In this document: piece after piece, positions 57,905-64,000 of the stretch
How positions within the stretch are numbered: position 1 is the first letter of the stretch
Layout of the letters: every line of letters begins with the position of its first letter
Assembly: GCA_002162695.1 (NCBI GenBank)
Contig: MAAM01000010.1
Coordinates: forward strand, 1-64,000
Origin: Cycloclasticus sp. 46_120_T64
GTDB lineage: Bacteria > Pseudomonadota > Gammaproteobacteria > Methylococcales > Cycloclasticaceae
Direction: 5' to 3'
DNA: 64,000 nucleotides
The notes under the pieces: model-generated
The model's input: only the letters and a program-made list of their open reading frames with translations
What the model was told of the DNA's origin: nothing
Database searches by the model: none
Translations under genes and position numbers: made by a program

Positions 57905-59098
57905 TTAGTGATTGGTTAGTAATTTAATAACATTATCTTTGTGGATGACTCTGGCCTGAATGTAGCCAGCTATCTTGTTAATGGCTGCGCGTAGTGTTTC
58001 CTCTTCTGTGACGATGTAGCCGCCTGTAACTTCGTTAGTGGTGACATGGTTCATTAATCGCTTAATCATGCTCATAGGTAGGCTCACGGCTTCTGCTATG
58101 GTTGCAAAGGTGCGTCGGCAGTCGTGCGGGCTGAACTCTACGCCGGTAGCTTTTGTAACGGTTCTAATCGGCTTAATCGGTACGGCCATAGGGTTGTTAG
58201 TATTGTTTCCACCAAAAACCCACGTGGAGCGCCCAGCTTGGGTACGCAACGACTCAATAAAGGGCAGTAGTGGTGTTGGTATAGGCAAGCTATGGCTTGA
58301 GCCGTTCTTGGTGCTCAGTAGCCGTATACTTTTGCTCTTAAAGTCAATATTCGACCACTCAAGGGTTAAAAGCTCATTGCTTCTAAAACCCATGTATAAC
58401 GCCATGAGTAAATAAACCTTTGCTTTATCATTGCTTAGGGCTTCTACGGCTTCATGCCATGCTTTTAGTTGCTTACTAGGTATTACGCGGTCTTTGCGAT
58501 TACTCTTATGCCATAACCTTGCTTTGCTGAGTATGTCGGTAGGTGTGCTGTCTATCATGCCTACGGCCTTGGCGTAATTCATCGTAAGCCGCAAAACCCT
58601 CATGGTGGTATTGGCGGTTGTTTTGCCGGTTAGGCTTATTTTCTTTTGACGTTTTAACACCATGTCTTCGGTTATGGTGCTTATTGGCTTTTCTAACCAG
58701 TCATTAAAACCTAGCCTTAACTTGCTCCGGTAGTCTTTAACGGTGAGTGGCTTTAGCTCTCGACCTGCTAGGTATAGTTCTAATACGTCGATAAGTTTTG
58801 TCTGAGCTACTTTGTTTTTCCGTTTTGCGGCTGTTGGGTCAATGCCTGAATTAAGGTCGGTGAGAAAAATATGGGCTTTCTTCCTTGCTTCGATAACGGA
58901 AATATCGGGAAATTTACCAATGGTGACATTTTTTAATTTACCAGCAACCCGTTTTCTAACGATAAATGATTTAGAGCCGGTATGGCTAACCCGACAAATT
59001 AACTTTGTGATTTCTTTATCAGAATAATCAATCCTGCCTTTTTCTGGGGTAGCCAGTTCTTTAATCCTTGCCTGTGTGAAGTTAAATTTTCTTTCCAT
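57905..59098 (-). CDS. int: Tyrosine recombinase (island integrase)
   Basis: This 397-aa integrase is complete. Catalytic residues are visible: Arg in GFRSNELL, H-x2-R in PHDCRRTFAT, His in MNHVT and Tyr in GGYIVTEEE. The N-terminus has the DUF4102-like arm-binding domain of P4-type integrases. It reads inward from attR, and the right-hand GTGTAAC pair lies just upstream of its start, so integrase may repress its own promoter. Confidence 0.95.
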   Translation of the reverse strand: MERKFNFTQARIKELATPEKGRIDYSDKEITKLICRVSHTGSKSFIVRKRVAGKLKNVTIGKFPDISVIEARKKAHIFLTDLNSGIDPTAAKRKNKVAQTKLIDVLELYLAGRELKPLTVKDYRSKLRLGFNDWLEKPISTITEDMVLKRQKKISLTGKTTANTTMRVLRLTMNYAKAVGMIDSTPTDILSKARLWHKSNRKDRVIPSKQLKAWHEAVEALSNDKAKVYLLMALYMGFRSNELLTLEWSNIDFKSKSIRLLSTKNGSSHSLPIPTPLLPFIESLRTQAGRSTWVFGGNNTNNPMAVPIKPIRTVTKATGVEFSPHDCRRTFATIAEAVSLPMSMIKRLMNHVTTNEVTGGYIVTEEETLRAAINKIAGYIQARVIHKDNVIKLLTNH

Positions 59099-59110
59099 GT
59101 TTTCGCCTCA

Positions 59111-59131
59111 GTGTAACACCAGTGTAACTTT
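59111..59131. promoter_or_regulatory. Right integrase arm-type site
   Basis: This 21-bp sequence, identical to 52667-52687, contains GTGTAAC-ACCA-GTGTAAC. It lies 13 bp upstream of int and 130 bp from attR. Confidence 0.6.
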
Positions 59132-59260
59132 TAACAGTGATTTTGAATATATTACAGAAAACTAGAGAGATAAAGAGAGTTTGCATGAATCCTTTAGGTA
59201 AAGGCTCTTGTGGTGATTTTTAGTCGATTATCATGGGGTTGTGAAATGCCGGTCTTTATA

Positions 59261-59352
59261 ATTGAAAATCCTCGTGTCCATGGTTCGAATCCGTGTCCGG
59301 GCACCATTTACAGTAAAGCCTCAACGTCTTTTAGATGTTGGGGCTTTTTTGT
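59261..59352 (+). repeat. attR: 92-bp direct repeat, right copy
   Basis: This copy has the tRNA-Phe 3' half (from position 31, with CCA) and the terminator. It lacks the 5' half and is not a functional tRNA gene. It differs from attL by one base. Confidence 0.9.
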
Positions 59353-59478
59353 GGCTTACGTTTAGCTCATTACTTGCCGCTCAGTGATTGACAAGTTTTG
59401 TATAATCGACACAATAAACCTAGGTTAGACGATGCGTGTAACTGTAATATTTATTTTATAACTAAGGAGGGATTCGTT

Positions 59479-60060
59479 ATGCAACTTAAAAAGTGTTTTG
59501 CTGTGATTTTTTTATTGTTGTTTGCTGCCGTTGCACAGGCTGAGTATCAGCTTGATAATGCGGGATCATCAATCAATTTTGTGTCAATTAAGAAAGCTAA
59601 AATTGGCGAAGTCCATACGTTCACGCGGCTCAGCGGTGGTGTTGATAACACTGGTTTGGCTCAGTTGACGGTGGATCTAAGCAGTGTGGAAACACATATC
59701 GCTATTCGCAATGAACGGATGCAGGGGATGTTATTTGAAACGGCGTTGTTTCCGAGCGCGGCAGTGAGTACACAATTGAATGTGCAGACATTACAAGCGC
59801 TGAAAGCAGGCGATAGCCTGTTGTTACCGCTGGAGCTGAATTTTAAGGTACACGGTGAAGCGACAATGATAGCGACAACATTACGCGTGGTTGCCTTGGC
59901 GGATGGCGCTTTATTGGTGAGTTCGATAGCGCCGATTATGCTGAATGCGGCTGATTTTGCGTTAAGCGACGGTATTCAGAAATTAATGACCGTTGCCAAG
60001 TTGCCGTCTATTGCCTCGGCAGTGCCGTTGACGTTTAGTTTGGTCTTTAAGCCAATTTAA
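59479..60060 (+). CDS. YceI-family periplasmic protein
   Basis: This 193-aa protein has a signal peptide (KKCFAVIFLLLFAAVAQA) and a lipocalin-like YceI domain that binds isoprenoid-type lipids in relatives. AAGGAGG precedes the chosen ATG at 59479. A TTGACA hexamer at 59388-59393 may be the -35 element. It is outside the island, in host sequence. Confidence 0.87.
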   Translation: MQLKKCFAVIFLLLFAAVAQAEYQLDNAGSSINFVSIKKAKIGEVHTFTRLSGGVDNTGLAQLTVDLSSVETHIAIRNERMQGMLFETALFPSAAVSTQLNVQTLQALKAGDSLLLPLELNFKVHGEATMIATTLRVVALADGALLVSSIAPIMLNAADFALSDGIQKLMTVAKLPSIASAVPLTFSLVFKPI

Positions 60061-60141
60061 TGGGATTGGCCCAGCAATTGGGCCAATAAGCCTTGCTCGC
60101 GGTATAATCGCTGGTTACTAATTTGTTACCGCCGTTAACCT

Positions 60142-63100
60142 ATGTCGAACACACCAAGCTTTAAAGAACTCAGTGCCCTATTGCCGGGCTGTTTGAGTAA
60201 AGACCAGTTTTCATTAAAGAATCAAATCAAGCGGTTGGCGGCGCAGAAATCAAGACAGCCGGATAAATTAACGGCACTGCAGCAGAAGCTGCTTAAATCT
60301 AGCGCTCAAGTTGAGCGTCGGCGAGCCAGTTGCCCGATCATTGAATACCCTGATCTACCTATTTCGGCGAAACGGGATGAAATTGCGGCTCTTATCGACA
60401 AGCATCAGGTGATTATTCTCTGTGGGGAAACGGGTTCCGGTAAAACGACTCAATTACCCAAAATTTGTTTAGACCTTGGGCGTGGTTTTAAAGGTCAAAT
60501 TGCCCATACCCAACCGCGTCGCTTAGCCGCCATTACCGTTGCGCAACGTATTGCGCAGGAGCTAAAAACTGAGTTAGGGAAGGGTGTCGGTTATAAGATT
60601 CGTTTTCAAGCGAAAGAAGAGGCTGATACCTTGGTTAAACTGATGACCGACGGTATTTTACTGGCAGAAATCAAGAGCGACCCCTATTTGAGCCGTTATG
60701 ACACCTTGATTCTGGATGAGGCCCACGAACGCAGCTTGAATATTGATTTTTTATTGGGTTATTTGAAGTGGCTGTTGCCGAAACGTCCCGATTTGAAATT
60801 GATCGTCACCTCGGCGACGATTGACCCCGATCGTTTTTCTAAGCACTTTAATGATGCGCCCGTTATTAATGTCTCGGGGCGCACCTATCCGGTAGAAATG
60901 CGTTATCGGCCAATTGGGGTGGATTCTGCGCAGAGTGACCAAGATATGGTGCAAGGTATCGTGGATGCGGCGGCTGAATTACACCGTGATAAGGCGGGCG
61001 ATATTCTCGTGTTTCTAAGTGGTGAGCGTGAAATTCGTGAAGCCTCTGAGGCATTACGTAAACACCACCCGCCGGGCTGTGAAATTCTGCCATTGTATTC
61101 TCGTTTAAGCGGCAAGGAGCAGGCGCAGATTTTCCAAGCGCATAAAAAAACGCGTATTGTGTTAGCCACCAATGTGGCCGAAACGTCACTCACGGTGCCG
61201 GGCATTCGTTGTGTGATTGATACCGGTTTGGCACGGATTAGTCGTTTTAGTCAACGCAGTAAAATTCAGCAGTTACCGATTGAACCGATAGCTCAAGCAA
61301 GCGCTAATCAGCGTAGTGGCCGTTGTGGGCGTGAGGCGCCGGGTATTTGCATTCGTTTATTTAGTGAAGAGGATTTTAATCAGCGGCCTGAGTTCACTCA
61401 GCCAGAGATTATGCGGACTAATTTAGCCTCGGTCATCTTGCAGATGAAGGCGCTGCGCTTGTCTGATATCGACCAATTTCCATTTTTACAGCCGCCGGCG
61501 GATAAGATGATTCGCAGCGGTGTGCGTAGTTTGCATGAGCTCGGCGCGTTGGATGATGACGAGAAGTTAACCGACATAGGTCGGCGTTTAACGCATTTCC
61601 CGTTAGACCCGCAGTTTGGCCGGATGTTGCTGGCGGCCGATGAGTTCGGTTGTTTAGACGAGGTGTTAACGATTGTATCGGCGTTGTCGATTCAAGACCC
61701 CAGAGAGCGGCCTAGCGATAAGGCGAAATATGCGGATGCCAAGCATTTGGCCTATCAAAATGAAAAGTCAGATTTTTTGTCATTTTTAACACTTTGGCGG
61801 GAATTCCAAGCTGAAAAGAAGGCCTTGTCGAGTAATCAATTCCGCAAGTATTGCCGGGAAAATTTCTTGTCGTATATGCGTTTAAAGGATTGGCAGGATA
61901 TTCGTCGTCAATTAATGGACCTGGCCTGCAAAACCCTGAAATTAAAGTTGAATACCAATGCGGCCGATGATGACTTGGTTCACCAAGCGCTCTTGAGCGG
62001 CTTGGTAACACGCATTGGTTTTAGGCATGAGGACGCCGAATACTTGGGTGCGCGGCAATTAAAGTTTCATATTCACCCATCATCGAGTTTGTTTAAGAAA
62101 AAACCGAGCTGGATTGTGGTGGCGGAACAAGTTGAAACGACGCGGGTGTATGGCCGAACGGTGGCGACGGTGAAGACAGAATGGATAGAAAAAGCCGCCC
62201 CGCACCTCATTAAAAAGCAGTACTACGAGCCGCATTGGTCAAAAAAATCGGGCCAAGCAATGGTGTATGAACAGGTCATGTTATTTGGTCTGGTGATCAG
62301 TAAGGGGCGGAAGGCGCCTTTAAGCCGAACGGATAAGGTGGTGGCGCGAGAGTTGTTTATTCGGCATGGGCTGGTGGAACGGGATATGGCCTGTTTTGCA
62401 AAGTTCTTTAAACATAATAAACAGTTATTAGAGTCGTTGGAGTATGAGCAGCAGAAAGGCCGGCAGGTGAATTTGCTGGCGGATGAGCAGGCTTTGTATG
62501 ACTTTTATGACACTAAAATACCGGCCACGGTTAGCAGTTTAGCGACCCTCAATAAATGGTTAAAAAGTGACGAAAAACACGCCTTATTAAGCTTATCTCT
62601 GGACGATTTAGCGAACAACGATAAGACGACGATTGACCCCGATCAATTCCCTGATACACGGTTAATTAATGGGGTGGTGGTTGAGTTGAATTATTTGTTT
62701 GAGCCGGGTCAGGACGAAGATGGGGTCACCGCGATGATTCCTTTAGCGCAACTTAATCAGCTCAGTAATGAGCCTTTTGAGTGGTTGGTTCCAGGCTTGT
62801 ATGAGGAAAAATTACAGGCCTTAATTAAGGGCTTGCCGAAGCAGTTACGTAAACACTTTGTACCGGTACCGAGCTGTGTGGAAGAGTGTGTGGCGGCGAT
62901 GGATTATGCGAGTGGCAGTTTACTGCAAAGCTTGGCGAATCAATTGAATAAAAATCGTGCGATTAAGGTGTTGGCGAGCGATTTCGATTGCGATAAGTTG
63001 GCAACCCATTTGCAGATGAATTTCCGTATTATCGGTGATCAGGCGGAAGTATTGGCGCAGTCGAAAAACCTCAATGCGCTTAAACTGACGTATGCCGAAA

Positions 63101-64000
63101 AAGCGGGTCAGCAGTTTCAATCTTCTTTGAGCAGCGCCTTGTCACATTCAGGGTTAAAAAACTGGCAGTTTGATAGTATTCCTAATCAACAGGCGATTGA
63201 GCATAAAGGGCAGATTATTCAAGGTTTTCCTGCGCTGCTTGATGAGAAAGATAGTGTAGGTTTGACCTTACTCGACTCAGAAAGCGAGGCAAAAAAGCTG
63301 CATCAGCAAGGGTTGATTCGTTTGTTTAGGCTGAAATTCTCGAAAGAGCTAAAAAAACTCACTCGACAATCGGCGATTAGCACCCAGCACGCGTTTAGTT
63401 ACCAGCAGCTTAAGTCGCATCCGTATTGTGAGTCTGCGATGGGCGAAGATATTTTTGATGATTTAGCCCACCAATTAATGGCCAGCTTGTTAGTCGGGAA
63501 AGATATTCGCAGTGAAGCCGAGTTTAATGAGCTTATCGATGCGAGTGATGTGTCGATTTATGCGAAGGGTTATGAGTTATCGCAGGCGATTGCAAAAACG
63601 TTGACGCTTTATCAAACCGTGAAGGTGAATTTAGAAGATTGGGTTCAACAACCAGGCTTACACGCTGATGCGGTCAAACATTTATCGTCTTTGTGTTATC
63701 AAGGTTTTGTGCGGCACGTGCCAGCGGATCAGTTAGTTGAATATCAGCGTTATTTAAAAGCCATACAGGCTAGGCTGGAGAAGGCGAAAGGCCAGTTACA
63801 TAAAGATGCGGAAAAGATTGTTTTGGCGAAACGTTTCGAAGATTTGTTTTGGCAGTCGGCGGTGACGGCAGATGAACTGCCAGAGGACGATTCCTTTCGC
63901 TGGATGCTGGAAGAGTACCGAATATCTTTATTTGCCCAGCAAATAAAAACACGGCAACCCATTTCTGAAAAACGGCTGGAAAAAGCTTGGTTAAAGAGGC
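60142..64000 (+). CDS. hrpA: ATP-dependent helicase HrpA (cut by the window end)
   Basis: At least 1286 codons are visible. Walker A is GETGSGKT (95-102) and the DEAH box is at 192-195; SAT and the QRSGRCGR motif VI are present. The HA2 and DUF3418 C-terminal domains follow. The frame is open to the last base, and the final residues (PISEKRLEKAWLKR) lie close to the usual C-terminus. HrpA processes mRNA and acts on stalled ribosomes in E. coli. Confidence 0.95.
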   Translation, partial: MSNTPSFKELSALLPGCLSKDQFSLKNQIKRLAAQKSRQPDKLTALQQKLLKSSAQVERRRASCPIIEYPDLPISAKRDEIAALIDKHQVIILCGETGSGKTTQLPKICLDLGRGFKGQIAHTQPRRLAAITVAQRIAQELKTELGKGVGYKIRFQAKEEADTLVKLMTDGILLAEIKSDPYLSRYDTLILDEAHERSLNIDFLLGYLKWLLPKRPDLKLIVTSATIDPDRFSKHFNDAPVINVSGRTYPVEMRYRPIGVDSAQSDQDMVQGIVDAAAELHRDKAGDILVFLSGEREIREASEALRKHHPPGCEILPLYSRLSGKEQAQIFQAHKKTRIVLATNVAETSLTVPGIRCVIDTGLARISRFSQRSKIQQLPIEPIAQASANQRSGRCGREAPGICIRLFSEEDFNQRPEFTQPEIMRTNLASVILQMKALRLSDIDQFPFLQPPADKMIRSGVRSLHELGALDDDEKLTDIGRRLTHFPLDPQFGRMLLAADEFGCLDEVLTIVSALSIQDPRERPSDKAKYADAKHLAYQNEKSDFLSFLTLWREFQAEKKALSSNQFRKYCRENFLSYMRLKDWQDIRRQLMDLACKTLKLKLNTNAADDDLVHQALLSGLVTRIGFRHEDAEYLGARQLKFHIHPSSSLFKKKPSWIVVAEQVETTRVYGRTVATVKTEWIEKAAPHLIKKQYYEPHWSKKSGQAMVYEQVMLFGLVISKGRKAPLSRTDKVVARELFIRHGLVERDMACFAKFFKHNKQLLESLEYEQQKGRQVNLLADEQALYDFYDTKIPATVSSLATLNKWLKSDEKHALLSLSLDDLANNDKTTIDPDQFPDTRLINGVVVELNYLFEPGQDEDGVTAMIPLAQLNQLSNEPFEWLVPGLYEEKLQALIKGLPKQLRKHFVPVPSCVEECVAAMDYASGSLLQSLANQLNKNRAIKVLASDFDCDKLATHLQMNFRIIGDQAEVLAQSKNLNALKLTYAEKAGQQFQSSLSSALSHSGLKNWQFDSIPNQQAIEHKGQIIQGFPALLDEKDSVGLTLLDSESEAKKLHQQGLIRLFRLKFSKELKKLTRQSAISTQHAFSYQQLKSHPYCESAMGEDIFDDLAHQLMASLLVGKDIRSEAEFNELIDASDVSIYAKGYELSQAIAKTLTLYQTVKVNLEDWVQQPGLHADAVKHLSSLCYQGFVRHVPADQLVEYQRYLKAIQARLEKAKGQLHKDAEKIVLAKRFEDLFWQSAVTADELPEDDSFRWMLEEYRISLFAQQIKTRQPISEKRLEKAWLKR

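Larger units (their letters stand above)
52573..59352. mobile_element. tRNA-Phe genomic island of 6.7 kb (satellite-like or integrative element)
   Basis: The island is bounded by 92-bp direct repeats, with a tyrosine integrase at the right end. All identified genes read leftward: integrase, Fic, two unknowns, AlpA-type HTH, HTH_39-like, winged-helix, TerS-like, secreted protein and zinc-ribbon protein. No structural phage genes, conjugation genes or large terminase are present. The gene set is reminiscent of phage satellites that carry int, alpA, a replication-type protein and sometimes a small terminase, but that classification is inference. Confidence 0.85.

Noticed and set aside
59258-59306. 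Second tRNA-Phe gene
   Set aside because: Only the 3' half is present; it is the attR copy of the integration repeat.

Overview
The window looks like chromosome from a gammaproteobacterium of moderate GC, probably marine and pseudomonad-like (Pseudomonadales/Cellvibrionales type); I cannot name a species. The main evidence is gene order. ponA-pilMNOPQ-aroK-aroB-SPOR protein-gltB-gltD-hemE, pilT-pilU divergent from yggS-proC-yggT-yggU, and metX-metW-DUF4426 are arrangements familiar from Pseudomonas and relatives. Nearly all of the window is well-packed core genome. The exceptions are one small integrated island and the start of a giant adhesin.

Layout. 1-2078: N-terminal 692 codons of a LapA-type giant adhesin (minus strand), with a retention module and two TAAG sites that match LapG protease targets. 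2453-4538: sulfite reductase hemoprotein and its DUF934 partner. 4655-6889: metX-metW-DUF4426 (methionine). 6916-9242: AmpG-like permease and exonuclease III. 9390-12510: rpmE, an M48 lipoprotein protease and citrate synthase. 12696-15176: PBP1A. 15426-20417: pilMNOPQ, the type IV pilus (T4P) alignment complex and secretin. 20574-23653: aroK, aroB and a DamX-like SPOR protein. 23848-30859: gltB, gltD, hemE. 30883-31188: a SelW-like protein. 31359-38431: a second T4P region with a GT-C-like membrane protein, unusually large PilV- and PilX-like minor pilins, PilW, FimT and a divergent PilE-type pilin. 38573-40775: the retraction ATPases pilU and pilT. 40914-45292: yggS, proC, yggT, yggU and a dynamin-like GTPase. 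45337-48111: trmB, a fused thiS-thiG and a DAHP synthase. 48329-52475: HDOD protein, AsmA, mutY, yggX.

52543-52618 is tRNA-Phe(GAA). It is the integration site of a 6.7 kb island bounded by a 92-bp direct repeat (91/92 identical) that covers the tRNA 3' half and its terminator. Every island gene recognised is on the minus strand: tyrosine integrase, class II Fic protein, a 70-aa and a 188-aa unknown, an AlpA/excisionase-type HTH, an HTH_39-like protein, a winged-helix protein, an HTH protein resembling small terminase subunits, a secreted cysteine protein and a 49-aa zinc-ribbon membrane protein that is easy to overlook. No capsid, tail, portal or large terminase gene is present, so the island resembles a small non-autonomous satellite or integrative element. 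Beyond it are yceI and hrpA (cut by the window end).

The points I would look at first are the island and its regulatory DNA, the duplicated adhesin cleavage site, the ThiS-ThiG fusion, and the outsized cysteine-rich minor pilins in a cluster with no pilY1.
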